DNA of 64,000 nucleotides from positions 1 through 64,000 of the forward strand of contig JABZFO010000077.1 in the NCBI GenBank assembly GCA_014237405.1, in the 5' to 3' direction. Both the position numbers and the translations under genes were made by a program. Shown in pieces: positions 43,246 to 52,951 of the stretch. The stretch is from Desulfosarcina sp. Lineage in GTDB: Bacteria; Desulfobacterota; Desulfobacteria; Desulfobacterales; Desulfosarcinaceae. The notes beneath the pieces were generated by a model. That model had not been told where the DNA came from. It saw only the letters and a list, made by a program, of their open reading frames with translations, and did not search any database. Position 1 is the first letter of the stretch, and every line of letters begins with the position of its first letter.

Positions 43246-43740
43246 ATGAGTTCCAAGAAACGGATTTTAAGCGGCATGCGACCCACCGGCCCACTTCATC
43301 TGGGCAACCTGCACGGTGCCCTGGTCAACTGGGTAGGAATGCAGGATGAATACGACTGTTTTTTCTTTATTGCCGACTGGCACGCCCTGACCAGCGACTA
43401 CGAAGACCCCGGCGCCATCACCGGTTACGTAAACGAAATGATGATCGATTGGCTCAGCGCCGGCCTCGATCCGGATAAAAGCACCCTGTTCGTTCAATCG
43501 TTGATTCCGGAGCATGCCGAACTGTTCCTGTTCCTCTCCATGATCACGCCGGTGCCCTGGCTGGAAAGAAACCCCACCTACAAGGATCAGATCGTCCAGA
43601 TCAACAACAAGGATCTGTCCACCTTCGGCTTTTTGGGATACCCGGTCCTCCAGGCGGCGGACATCATCATGTACAAGGCCAATGGCGTACCGGTGGGCAT
43701 CGACCAGGTGCCCCACGTGGAGATCACCCGGGAAATATGA
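43246..43740 (+). CDS. trpS: Tryptophanyl-tRNA synthetase, 5' part of a split gene
   Basis: 164 residues. Class I synthetase N-terminus: SGMRPTGPLHLGNLHGALVNW carries the HIGH-type HLGN motif, and VLQAADIIMYKANGVPVGIDQVPHVEITREI carries the Trp/adenylate pocket. The family continues with about 35-40 residues up to the KMSKS loop; here the frame ends in TGA right after EITREI. The stop overlaps the ATG of the next frame (ATGA). Start ATG preceded by GGGAGATGTTTTC. Confidence 0.85.
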   Translation: MSSKKRILSGMRPTGPLHLGNLHGALVNWVGMQDEYDCFFFIADWHALTSDYEDPGAITGYVNEMMIDWLSAGLDPDKSTLFVQSLIPEHAELFLFLSMITPVPWLERNPTYKDQIVQINNKDLSTFGFLGYPVLQAADIIMYKANGVPVGIDQVPHVEITREI

Positions 43741-44141
43741 GCAAATCCTACAACAATGCCATCTACCTGTCCGACGCGCCCGATGTAATCGCGAAAAAAG
43801 TATCCCAGATGATCACCGATCCCCAGCGCATGCGAAAATCCGACCCGGGCAACCCGGACATCTGCAATGTGTTCGAATTTCACAAAATCTATTCGGACAC
43901 GGAGACCTGGGAGGCCATCGACCCCCAGTGCCGGAAAGCGGAGATCGGATGTGTCGAATGTAAGAAAATCATGGCTAAAAATCTGATCAAAGTCATGGAG
44001 CCCCTCCATGAACGGCGGGCGCATTTCAAGGCCAAACCGGAGCGGGTAAAAGAGATCATCGCCTTCGGCAGTGAAAAAGCACGTACGGTTGCCAGGGAAA
44101 CCATGGATCAGGTGAGGGCGGCCATCCGGATCAGGGATTAA
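43737..44141 (+). CDS. trpS: Tryptophanyl-tRNA synthetase, 3' part of a split gene
   Basis: 134 residues starting inside the KMSKS motif (MSKSYNNAIYLSD), followed by the anticodon-binding helical domain (PQCRKAEIGCVECKKIMAKNLI, RAHFKAKPERVKEIIAFGSEKA). The segment between this and EITREI of the 5' part is absent and the frame is shifted. TrpRS is essential, so either a second copy exists, this sequence is misassembled, or the gap is real and lethal without compensation. Confidence 0.85.
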   Translation: MSKSYNNAIYLSDAPDVIAKKVSQMITDPQRMRKSDPGNPDICNVFEFHKIYSDTETWEAIDPQCRKAEIGCVECKKIMAKNLIKVMEPLHERRAHFKAKPERVKEIIAFGSEKARTVARETMDQVRAAIRIRD

Positions 44142-44270
44142 GGGAGTCGGATGACAGACGTCAGAAGGTATAAGGTGGAAGGCAGAAGGTAGAGGATAGA
44201 AGGTAGAAGGCGAATCCATTCTTCTGGATTCTGCACTTGTATGAAACTTCAATACCCGTAATTAAATAGC

Positions 44271-44398
44271 TGAACGCCCAACATCGAACATCCAACGTCC
44301 AACGTCGAATAAGGTATTCTATCCTTTTCATCAATCGGTGGAGCGTAGCGACCTCATCATTCGATGTTCAACGTTCGATGTTCGATGTTCAATTTTTA
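44271..44398. repeat. Dispersed palindromic repeat, copy C
   Basis: Same left-centre-right order as copies A and B (centre TATTCTATCCTTTTCATCAA, then TCGGTGGAGCGTAGCGACCT). It is preceded at about 44155-44212 by a degenerate AGAAGGTAGAAGG-type tandem. The two together fill the 44142-44417 gap between trpS and scpA. Confidence 0.85.
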
Positions 44399-44417
44399 AT
44401 AAAGGCCTTACACACAT

Positions 44418-45113
44418 ATGCCACTGATGATGGACAACTTGACGGGTGCACAGCCGATCAAAAAAGCGGAAGTGGATATTTATGACATCCCCATTTCACA
44501 GATTACCGCACAGTACCTGGAATATCTGGAATGGATGAAGGAGATGAATATCGACTTTGCCGGCGATTTTGTCCTGATGGCATCCACCCTGGCCCATATC
44601 AAATCCAGGATGCTTTTGCCGGTACAGGAGGGTGAGGAGGAAGAGGACCCCAGGCTGGAGATCACGCGGCCGCTGCTGGAGTACCTTCGGATCAAATCGG
44701 CGGCCGAGCAGTTGGCGGAGCGCAACCTGCTGGGGGAAAAAACCTTTACCCGAAAGCCGGACACCGACATCCTGGAAGGCATGGAAGATGATCAGGTGAT
44801 CCGCATCGGCCTGTTTGAGCTTATCGATGCGTTCCAGAGTATTCTGGACAAGGTGACGCCGGGCCACCGGGTCGATCTGACGCGAGACCGGGTATCGGTC
44901 CAGGAACGCATCTCCCAGTTGACGGAACTGCTCGAAGCAAAGGAGTCCGTGACCTTTGACGAGTTATTTGCCGATGGGCAGGAACGGGCCGATGTCATCG
45001 TTACCTTCCTGGCCATCCTGGAAATGGCCAAGCTCAGCCTGATCCGCATCGCCCAGCATGTGCCTGTTGAATTGAAAAAACTGCCGAAACTCCGGCGCAT
45101 GGCGGGCACGTAG
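44418..45113 (+). CDS. scpA: Segregation and condensation protein ScpA (N-terminal motif missing)
   Basis: 231 residues. Typical ScpA text from KKAEVDIYDIPISQITAQYLEYLEWM through the LASTLAHIKSRMLLP-like region (MASTLAHIKSRMLLPVQEG) to the C-terminal winged helix (VTFDELFADGQERADVIVTFLAILEMAKL). It bridges the SMC head domains in chromosome segregation. The highly conserved N-terminal FEGPLDLLLxLI motif is absent: MPLMMDNLTGAQP is followed directly by IKKAEVD. This suggests another short in-frame deletion, here in the Smc-binding domain. Confidence 0.85.
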   Translation: MPLMMDNLTGAQPIKKAEVDIYDIPISQITAQYLEYLEWMKEMNIDFAGDFVLMASTLAHIKSRMLLPVQEGEEEEDPRLEITRPLLEYLRIKSAAEQLAERNLLGEKTFTRKPDTDILEGMEDDQVIRIGLFELIDAFQSILDKVTPGHRVDLTRDRVSVQERISQLTELLEAKESVTFDELFADGQERADVIVTFLAILEMAKLSLIRIAQHVPVELKKLPKLRRMAGT

Positions 45114-45155
45114 TGAAGCGATAGCGCTATCCAGGAACCCCTAAAGAGAACTGGA

Positions 45156-45173
45156 TCCCCGCCTGCGCGGGGA
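45156..45173. repeat. GC-rich hairpin repeat between scpA and scpB
   Basis: Palindrome TCCCCGCCTGCGCGGGGA in the context CTGGATCCCCG...GGGGATGACA, a form common as a dispersed repeat in many proteobacteria. A related one (GATCCCGGCTTTCGCCGGGA) lies at about 48425-48445 before parE. Confidence 0.75.
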
Positions 45174-45210
45174 TGACAGACATAAAGATCATCGTTCATA
45201 TTGACCACAA

Positions 45211-45810
45211 ATGCCAGAAAACCTAAAGCATATCATCGAAAGCCTGCTCTTCGTCTCGGAAACACCGCTGACGATGGACCACCTGAAAGGCATCCTCGAA
45301 GGTGAGGAAACCGCGGCGATCCGGACTGCCATTAACGTGTTGATGGCAGAATATGAGCAGCGCGATGGCGGGTTCGTGCTCAAGCAGGTGGCCGGCGGCT
45401 ACCAGTTCCGTACCCAGGGTCGCTACAACGAATGGATCAAGCGCCTGATCCGTCCCCGTGCCCCGCGCCTGAGCAAGGCAGCCCTGGAAACCCTGGCCAT
45501 CATCGCCTACAACCAGCCCATCATCCGCAGCGACATCGAGCACATCCGCGGCGTGGACAGCGGCGGCGTCATCCGCATGCTCATGGAGCGCAAGCTGATT
45601 CGCGTGCTGGGGCGCAAGGAAATTCCCGGCCGGCCGTTGATCTACGCCACCACCAAGCACTTTCTCGAAGTGTTTGAACTCAAAGACCTTAAGGACCTGC
45701 CCACCCCAAAAGAGATCGAAGAACTCAGCCAATCACAACTTGAAGAGCCGCCGGATGCTGAAGATCAAAAACCAATATCTGAATCACCAATCAAGCCGCT
45801 TTCAGCATAA
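45211..45810 (+). CDS. scpB: Segregation and condensation protein ScpB
   Basis: 199 residues. Two winged helices with ESLLFVSETPLTMDHLKGIL, GYQFRTQGRYNEWIKRLI, SKAALETLAIIAYNQPIIRSDIE, RGVDSGGVIRMLMERKLI and GRKEIPGRPLIYATTKHFLE. It pairs with ScpA in the SMC complex. Full length, with an acidic C-terminal tail. The 3' end overlaps the 3' end of the convergent antitoxin gene. Confidence 0.93.
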   Translation: MPENLKHIIESLLFVSETPLTMDHLKGILEGEETAAIRTAINVLMAEYEQRDGGFVLKQVAGGYQFRTQGRYNEWIKRLIRPRAPRLSKAALETLAIIAYNQPIIRSDIEHIRGVDSGGVIRMLMERKLIRVLGRKEIPGRPLIYATTKHFLEVFELKDLKDLPTPKEIEELSQSQLEEPPDAEDQKPISESPIKPLSA

Positions 45811-46132
45811 AATTCACATGCACGGCATCAAACGGGAAGTCGATGCGGCCATTGTCGGTCTTCTGCAGTATGCCGGCGTTTAAAAGCGCGTGCACGTCGC
45901 CATGAACCGCTTTTACGTCCCTACCCAGCCGGCGTGCTGCCTCACGAATCGCTATGGGTCCTGCGCCGGTCATGACCTTCAGCAGCTCCCAGCGCTTGCC
46001 CGTGAGCACCTTGAAAAGAAGTACAGGTGACTCGAAGCTGATAAACCTCCCTTGCGATTCTCCCTCAAACGCGCGAAGGAGCCGTCGGTTAACTTTTTCG
46101 CGGGGAGAGACTACCAATGTAACGGTACGCAT
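45791..46132 (-). CDS. TumA-like antitoxin (HTH protein)
   Basis: 113 residues from MRTVTLVV. The second half is a winged helix (KRWELLKVMTGAGPIAIREAARRLGRDVKAVHGDVHALLNAGIL). This fits the HVO_A0114/TumA antitoxin family. GGAGG lies 8 nt before the ATG, inside the end of the toxin gene, and only one base separates the two genes. It likely binds and represses its own promoter and neutralises the toxin. Its 3' end overlaps convergent scpB by 20 nt. Confidence 0.78.
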   Translation of the reverse strand: MRTVTLVVSPREKVNRRLLRAFEGESQGRFISFESPVLLFKVLTGKRWELLKVMTGAGPIAIREAARRLGRDVKAVHGDVHALLNAGILQKTDNGRIDFPFDAVHVNFMLKAA

Positions 46133-46133
46133 G

Positions 46134-46415
46134 TTAAGGCCTCCAATTGTCCACGTCGTTCCAGAAATCGTCGAGTAGGGCTTGCGACGTGGTGAAAACA
46201 TATGGGCTCTCGTTCTCGCCCACATGCCTGTGATCACCCTTGCCTTCCTCGTTATCGTAACGCAAAACACAACGCCCATTCACCACGAGGGCGAGCCGAT
46301 ACTTAAAGCCGTGGTGGCTTCCCGAAACAGGCGATGATAAGCGCCACACCACCATTTCCACGAAAGCGTTTTCGGAGATGACGTGGCGTTCGTTCAGCAT
46401 CAGGTCGGCATCCAT
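46134..46415 (-). CDS. TumE-like toxin
   Basis: 93 residues from MDADLML. The text ENAFVEMVVWRLSSPVSG, HGFKYRLALVVNGRCVLRYDNE, GKGDHRHVG and SPYVFTTSQALLDDFWNDV is characteristic of the TumE/DUF6516 toxin family. Predicted RNase-like toxin paired with the HTH antitoxin downstream. The toxin-first order is usual for this family. The start may instead be the TTG at 46454; neither has a clear ribosome site. Confidence 0.78.
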   Translation of the reverse strand: MDADLMLNERHVISENAFVEMVVWRLSSPVSGSHHGFKYRLALVVNGRCVLRYDNEEGKGDHRHVGENESPYVFTTSQALLDDFWNDVDNWRP

Positions 46416-46499
46416 GTTGGTAACAATACTAATAGCATCTGTGAGCGTTGTCAAATACTACAACACTTGTTCAGCCTTAACGTACGCACCGCCAGGCCT

Positions 46500-46676
46500 T
46501 TCCCCGGTCAACGGCCTGAAATCTATGGAAAACCGTTACGAAGGAATTTGAAACCCTATTGGAAGTTAAGGATTGGAAATTATAGAGTCATTTTTAAAAT
46601 ACAAGAAGATCAAATCCTCATCTTGGGAATAAATGATCCCCGCCGCAAGCAGCGGGGTATTGGCATTGGCAGTTAG
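46500..46676 (+). pseudogene. RelE/ParE-type toxin remnant ending in a REP sequence
   Basis: The + frame reads GKPLRRNLKPYWKLRIGNYRVIFKIQEDQILILGINDPRRKQ, the C-terminal half of a RelE/ParE toxin. The N-terminal half is missing and replaced by unrelated sequence next to the TumE gene. The last residues (RRKQRGIGIGS) are encoded by the REP palindrome that starts at 46638. No antitoxin partner is visible. A broken toxin gene. Confidence 0.65.
46638..46657. repeat. REP palindrome downstream of IS200-type remnant
   Basis: CCCCGCCGCAAGCAGCGGGG, identical to the first palindrome of the REP doublets at 8270 and 36029. It starts 16 nt beyond the stop codon of the transposase remnant at 46673-46914, the same arrangement as at 62333-62358. 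Confidence 0.85.
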
Positions 46677-46914
46677 AACAGCGTCAGTTGTTTATATGCC
46701 ACTTCTTGCTTATGAAGTTGCTTGTATTTTCCGTGCTGTCCCTGATTCTTTATGTAATGGCGGATGACATCTTCATTTGAATGTGCGCCAACTGTGGATA
46801 CAAAATATCCGTCGGTCCAAAATTCGCCGCCCCACAACTGTTCTTTAACTGTAGGAACTCTGGAAAATATTCTTCTTGCAGTAATGCTCTTCACCACAGT
46901 TACTATCTTTGTTG
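46673..46914 (-). pseudogene. IS200-type Y1 transposase (RAYT-like), C-terminal remnant
   Basis: The remaining residues include KIVTVVKSITARRIFSRVP, EQLWGGEFWTDGYFVSTVG and RHYIKNQGQHGKYKQLH, with the catalytic Tyr in YIKNQ. The HUH metal motif and everything before it are missing; similarity stops at about 46914. Adjoining sequence at 46956-46996 holds two further partial REP-like strings (ACCCCGCCGCTCGG and ATACCCCGCCC). A truncated transposase with its REP target next to it. Confidence 0.8.
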
Positions 46915-47280
46915 CTACCTCTCAGAATACCTAACCCTGAAAGTCTCAGAATAAGCTACCCCGCCGCTCGGATATACTGATACCCCGCCCGAGACTATCC
47001 CGCCCCCTTTGAACCCGCTAATGTTGGATAAACCGGAAGGCAGGAAGATTGGTCGTTCTGTCTTTTGGGTTTTCTCCGATATAGATGTTTTCCTTAACGA
47101 TAAATTTGAAAATTAGAAATGATTTTACACCGTGTATTGGTAATAAATTCCATAATATGAAATTATTTTCATAACATTTATTTCACAATTTATATTTTAT
47201 CCTAATTTATTTCGATCAGGCTAAATAATATCATATTGATATTATTTATTTTATTCGGTTATTATAAAATAAATGGAAAG
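46915..47280. other. AT-rich intergenic region before the PEP-CTERM gene
   Basis: The left part holds REP-like fragments (46956-46996). From about 47080 the sequence is markedly AT-rich, unlike the rest of the window, with ATATTATTT-like runs (47225-47270) that could bind IHF. No gene seen. The promoter follows directly. Confidence 0.5.
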
Positions 47281-47295
47281 TGGTTTTATTTTTGC
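47281..47295 (+). promoter_or_regulatory. Sigma-54-type promoter of the PEP-CTERM gene
   Basis: TGGTTTTATTTTTGC has the -24 GG and the -12 GC exactly 10 nt apart, as sigma-54 requires. It lies 130 nt upstream of the start codon, so the leader would be about 115 nt. PEP-CTERM genes are often controlled by sigma-54 systems (PrsK/PrsR). No enhancer site could be read. Confidence 0.5.
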
Positions 47296-47424
47296 TTGAC
47301 TTATACGGCTAATACCCTACAAAAAAAGGGTTCACAATTTTTTTTGAAAGGAGGCGCTTCACACAACCATTGTATACCTTTAATTTCTACGGTTCCCATA
47401 ATTTATTAAAAAAGAGGATATAAC

Positions 47425-47997
47425 ATGAAGAAAATTAAAATCTTATTAGCTCTACTGTTTCTGTGCTTTGGTATGGCTACGATGGGTTGGTGTTACACAA
47501 TTACTGACCCTGGGTCATATTTTGATTCAGATGTGGGTGGACTCGACTCTTTGATGGAGGATATATCAAAAGCCGATTTCGACTCATTACTACTTACTGG
47601 AAACAATTGGGAACAAGAAACGGCTTGGGTCAACTCGGTGCTCAGTCCCGACTCCGTAACTTTTTACGTCAAAAATGAAAATGTCGCGTATTACAATACT
47701 AACGGGGAACAGGTGTTTGCATTCCCGATGGCAACTCCTCCGGAGTCAGAATACTTCCTTCTCAAGAATTCTACATGGTATGCGCTTTTTCGGAACAATG
47801 TAGAAATGGGCTGGGGTGTTTTCAATTCCTCTCTCCTCCCAGAGGGAATGAATATAGGTGATGACGAATTTATAATCAGCCATGTTGATCGATTTGAAGG
47901 AACTCCAATTCCCGAACCCGCAACTATGCTCCTGTTGGGAACCGGACTGGTCGGGCTGGCCGGCGCCTCCCGTAAGAAGTTCATGAAAAAAAGTTAG
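47425..47997 (+). CDS. PEP-CTERM sorting-domain protein
   Basis: 190 residues. Signal peptide (1-23, ends GWCYT). A middle region of about 135 residues with no recognised domain, rich in Asn, Trp and aromatic residues. C-terminal signal IPEPATMLLLGTGLVGLAG, then basic SRKKFMKK: the PEP motif, hydrophobic helix and positive tail recognised by exosortase. Expected at the cell surface, linked to exopolysaccharide. GAGG lies seven nt before the ATG. A strong terminator follows. Confidence 0.9.
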   Translation: MKKIKILLALLFLCFGMATMGWCYTITDPGSYFDSDVGGLDSLMEDISKADFDSLLLTGNNWEQETAWVNSVLSPDSVTFYVKNENVAYYNTNGEQVFAFPMATPPESEYFLLKNSTWYALFRNNVEMGWGVFNSSLLPEGMNIGDDEFIISHVDRFEGTPIPEPATMLLLGTGLVGLAGASRKKFMKKS

Positions 47998-48023
47998 CGC
48001 TGGACCCTCTTAATTTGGATATA

Positions 48024-48063
48024 CCGAAGCCGTGGTGGATTGTCACCCCGGCTTTGGTTTTTT
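48024..48063 (+). terminator. Rho-independent terminator of the PEP-CTERM gene
   Basis: Arms CCGAAGCCGTGGTG and CACCCCGGCTTTGG with a short loop, followed directly by TTTTTT. It starts 26 nt after the stop codon. Confidence 0.85.
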
Positions 48064-48265
48064 CAGCCTGCCCTCCCCTGACCATTAGCCCTCTCGATCA
48101 CAAACCACCAACCGTTAATTCAATCGAGGCGATCTTCCCTTCCCATTGATCGACCATTTCTATAATTTACCGGCAACACTGCCGATTTGCCCCTTAAATT
48201 CTTCGCAACCACAACATACAGTATTGATTTTTTACCCGATATCCATCATAAAGGGATCGGGTTAA

Positions 48266-48330
48266 ATTGAACGTCGAACATCGAACGCTGAACATCGAAC
48301 GTCGAATGATGAGATCGCTTCACTCCGTCT
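48266..48330. repeat. Dispersed palindromic repeat, partial copy E, and flanks
   Basis: Iterated GAACGTCGAACATCGAACGC units, then GAATGATGAGATCGCTTCAC, a shortened and diverged form of the central part of copies A-D in inverted orientation. Together with the hairpin at about 48425-48445 it occupies most of the 48064-48532 gap; no gene was found there. Confidence 0.65.
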
Positions 48331-48529
48331 GATCGTAGACCATCATCAGCAATCCAATTCGACGATCGATTGTTACTAATTGAAAATAAAGAGGAAACAA
48401 ACTTAATTCGACATTCGGCCTTGGCTGGATCCCGGCTTTCGCCGGGATGACCATCGGTGTTAGGATTGGCCACCCCTGAATACACGAGGTAAAGGTGCAC
48501 TTATTGGAGTTTCGTCAGGAATTCTGTAG

Positions 48530-50401
<1,872 letters not shown>

Positions 50402-50454
50402 GAGAGGCGGATAGGCTATAGGCTGAAGGTGTTTAGGGCGGGTTGAATGCAAAA

Positions 50455-50590
50455 ATGAACGTCGAACATCCAACGTCCAACGTCGAATTTTGAATAGGGT
50501 ATCCTGACTATTTTTATAAACTGGTCGAGCGAAGCGAGTTCATCATTCGATGTTCAACGTTCAATGTTCGATGTTGGACGTTCGACCCCT
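50455..50590. repeat. Dispersed palindromic repeat, copy D
   Basis: Left GAACGTCGAACATCCAACGT units, centre TATCCTGACTATTTTTATAA then CTGGTCGAGCGAAGCGAGTT, right CATTCGATGTTCAACGTTCA. Diverged in the centre but with the same order as copies A-C. It fills the parE-parC spacer. Confidence 0.8.
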
Positions 50591-50653
50591 TAAATCCTCT
50601 CTTAATGTATCAATGAAACAAACACAACACATCTTATTGAAAGAATTATTTAT

Positions 50654-51544
50654 ATGAACGTCACCCCCTCCCTCCGCATCGAGGGCACCGAACGCATGCC
50701 CCTCCAGCAGTTTGCCCGGCAGGCCTATCTCGACTACGCCATGTACGTGATCATGGACCGGGCCCTGCCCCACATCGGCGACGGGCTCAAGCCGGTGCAG
50801 CGACGCATCGTCTACGCCATGAGCGAACTGGGCCTCAAAGCATCGTCCAAGCACAAAAAGTCGGCACGCACCGTGGGCGATGTGCTCGGCAAGTTTCACC
50901 CCCACGGGGACACGGCCTGCTACGAAGCCATGGTGCTCATGGCCCAGCCCTTCTCCTACCGCTACCCGCTCATCGACGGCCAGGGGAACTGGGGTGCACC
51001 CGACGACCCCAAATCCTTTGCCGCCATGCGCTATACCGAGGCCCGGCTCTCCGCCTATGCAGAGGTGCTGCTGAGCGAGATTACCATGGGAACGGTGCAG
51101 TGGGTGCCCAACTTCGATGGCACCCTCAAAGAGCCCCGGGTGCTGCCGGCCCGGCTTCCCAACATCCTGCTCAACGGCACCACGGGCATCGCCGTGGGCA
51201 TGGCCACGGACATCCCGCCCCACAACCTCAAGGAGGTGGTCGACGCCTGCATTCATCTGATCGACAAGCCCAATGCCGGTGTTGATGACCTGTGCAACCA
51301 CATCCAAGGCCCGGATTACCCGTCCGGTGCGGAGATCATCACCCCGAAGTCGGAAATTGCAGGCATCTATCGAACCGGCAAAGGGGTGATCCGTATGCGG
51401 GCCACCTTCGATCTGGAAAACGGCGACATCGTCATCAACGCCCTGCCCCACCAGGTGTCGCCGGCCAAGGTGCTGGAGCAGATCGCCGCCCAGATGAACA
51501 AGAAGAAGCTGCCCATGGTGGCGGATCTTAGCGGGTCAACATGA
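50654..51544 (+). CDS. parC: DNA topoisomerase IV subunit A (ParC), 5' part of a split gene
   Basis: 296 residues. N-terminal breakage-reunion domain: [28 protein letters not shown], and the catalytic Tyr in [11 protein letters not shown]. Then the tower region to [20 protein letters not shown]. The family continues with about 40 residues (a DESDHENP-like start); here SGST and a stop follow. The stop overlaps the ATG of the next frame (ATGA). Confidence 0.87.
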   Translation: MNVTPSLRIEGTERMPLQQFARQAYLDYAMYVIMDRALPHIGDGLKPVQRRIVYAMSELGLKASSKHKKSARTVGDVLGKFHPHGDTACYEAMVLMAQPFSYRYPLIDGQGNWGAPDDPKSFAAMRYTEARLSAYAEVLLSEITMGTVQWVPNFDGTLKEPRVLPARLPNILLNGTTGIAVGMATDIPPHNLKEVVDACIHLIDKPNAGVDDLCNHIQGPDYPSGAEIITPKSEIAGIYRTGKGVIRMRATFDLENGDIVINALPHQVSPAKVLEQIAAQMNKKKLPMVADLSGST

Positions 51545-52821
51545 ACATCATCGGCCTGGACCGAAAACCCGGCGTGAAGGGAGTGGCCGAACTGCTCACC
51601 GAATGGATTACATTTCGCACCCAAACCGTCAAAAATCGTTTGGAATTCCGCCTGGAGAAAGTGAAAGAGCGCCTTCACATCCTGGAGGGCCTGCTGGTGG
51701 CCTATCTGAACATCGACGAGGTCATCCGCATTATCCGCACCGAGGACAAACCCAAACCGGTGCTGATGGCGCACTTCACCCTCTCCGATACCCAGGCAGA
51801 GGCCATCCTTCAGCTGCGCCTGCGCCACCTGGCCAAACTGGAGGAGATGAAAATCCGCTCCGAACAGCGGGATCTGGATAAAGAGCGGCAGTTTCTGGAG
51901 ACGACGCTGGGATCGCCGGCCCGTCTGAAAACGCTGATTAAAAAGGAGCTTCGGGCCGATGCCAAGGCCTATGGCGATGACCGGCGAACCGCCATCGTTC
52001 AGCGCGGGGAGGCACAGGCCATTTCTGAAGAGCAGCTGGCCCCTGTTGAACCGGTGACCGTAATCCTGTCGGCCAACGGCTGGGTACGGGCCGCCAAGGG
52101 CCACGAGATCGATCCCGGCGAGGCCGTCTACCGGCCGGGCGACCGCTATCTGGACGCCGCCCGGGGAAAGAGCAATCAGCCGGTGATTTTTCTGGACTCC
52201 ACCGGGAGGACGTATAGCCTGTCGGCCCATACCCTGCCATCGGCCAGAGGTTACGGCGAGCCGCTCACCGGCCGTTTTGTCCTGCCGCCCGGCGCCATAT
52301 TCACCGCCGTGATCATGGCACCCAATGACCACCGGTTACTCATGGCCAGCGATGCCGGTTACGGGTTCATCACCAGCTTCGAAGATCTGGTGACGCGCAA
52401 CACCAAAGGCAAGGCCCTGCTCTCGCTGCCCAAAAGGGCCCAGCCGCTGCGGCCCATCCTGCTGGAAAACACCTCCGGTCATCTGCTGGCAGCCATCACC
52501 AATGAGGGGCGCATGCTGGTCTTCCCGTTAAACAAGCTGCCTGCCCTCGCCAAGGGAAAGGGAAACAAAATTATTCAGATCCCCCCCAGGCGGGCCAGGG
52601 AGCGCAAGGAACTGCTGATCCATCTGATCCTGGTGCCTGCGGAAGGCACCCTGACCATTTTTGCCGGGAAGCGGCATTTTAAACTCACCTGCGGCAACTT
52701 GACCCAATATGTAGGAGAACGCGGCCGCCGGGGGAAGAAGCTGCCCCGGGGATTCCAGAACGTGGACCGACTGGAGAGTGAGGCACCCGTTCAGACGCCG
52801 CTGTCGCTGACTGAAGACTGA
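51541..52821 (+). CDS. parC: DNA topoisomerase IV subunit A (ParC), 3' part of a split gene
   Basis: 426 residues. It starts in [14 protein letters not shown], the conserved text that follows the missing segment, and includes the coiled coil ([25 protein letters not shown]) and the C-terminal beta-propeller ([44 protein letters not shown]). Three codons upstream of the ATG, RVN, also fit the family, so the true junction lies at about 51530. Deletion of about 120-130 nt with frameshift relative to ParC. Confidence 0.87.
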   Translation: MNIIGLDRKPGVKGVAELLTEWITFRTQTVKNRLEFRLEKVKERLHILEGLLVAYLNIDEVIRIIRTEDKPKPVLMAHFTLSDTQAEAILQLRLRHLAKLEEMKIRSEQRDLDKERQFLETTLGSPARLKTLIKKELRADAKAYGDDRRTAIVQRGEAQAISEEQLAPVEPVTVILSANGWVRAAKGHEIDPGEAVYRPGDRYLDAARGKSNQPVIFLDSTGRTYSLSAHTLPSARGYGEPLTGRFVLPPGAIFTAVIMAPNDHRLLMASDAGYGFITSFEDLVTRNTKGKALLSLPKRAQPLRPILLENTSGHLLAAITNEGRMLVFPLNKLPALAKGKGNKIIQIPPRRARERKELLIHLILVPAEGTLTIFAGKRHFKLTCGNLTQYVGERGRRGKKLPRGFQNVDRLESEAPVQTPLSLTED

Positions 52822-52854
52822 GGACTGAGGGCGGAGGGCGGAGCAAACAATATA

Positions 52855-52932
52855 ATTTTGAATGTTGAATTATGAATTATGAATTATGAATTGCTGAACA
52901 ATCCGTGTTTATCCGCGTTTATCCGTGTCCCA
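52855..52932. repeat. Short iterated repeats before the MBOAT gene
   Basis: TGAATTATGAATTATGAATT-type iterations (about 52865-52893), then ATCCGTGTTTATCCGCGTTT-type iterations (about 52903-52931). Both are simple, AT- or T-rich tandem types found between genes; no function is suggested. Confidence 0.6.
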
Positions 52933-52951
52933 TTAAAATAAAAACAATCGC

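Noticed and set aside
43074-43349. 91-residue frame overlapping the trpS start
   Set aside because: AT-rich leader sequence that runs into trpS in another frame; the TrpRS motifs lie in the frame starting at 43246.
43723-43750. trpS as a genuine two-subunit enzyme or programmed frameshift
   Set aside because: A frameshift alone cannot restore the protein because about 35-40 residues of coding sequence are absent; likewise for parC and the CCA enzyme.
44155-44212. Possible CRISPR-like or minisatellite array
   Set aside because: AGAAGGTAGAAGG units are short, degenerate and without spacers; no cas genes. No CRISPR array was seen anywhere in the window.
48246-48500. 84-residue minus-strand frame before parE
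   Set aside because: It is made of a dispersed repeat and a GC hairpin, with the typical false peptide HPGESRDPA.
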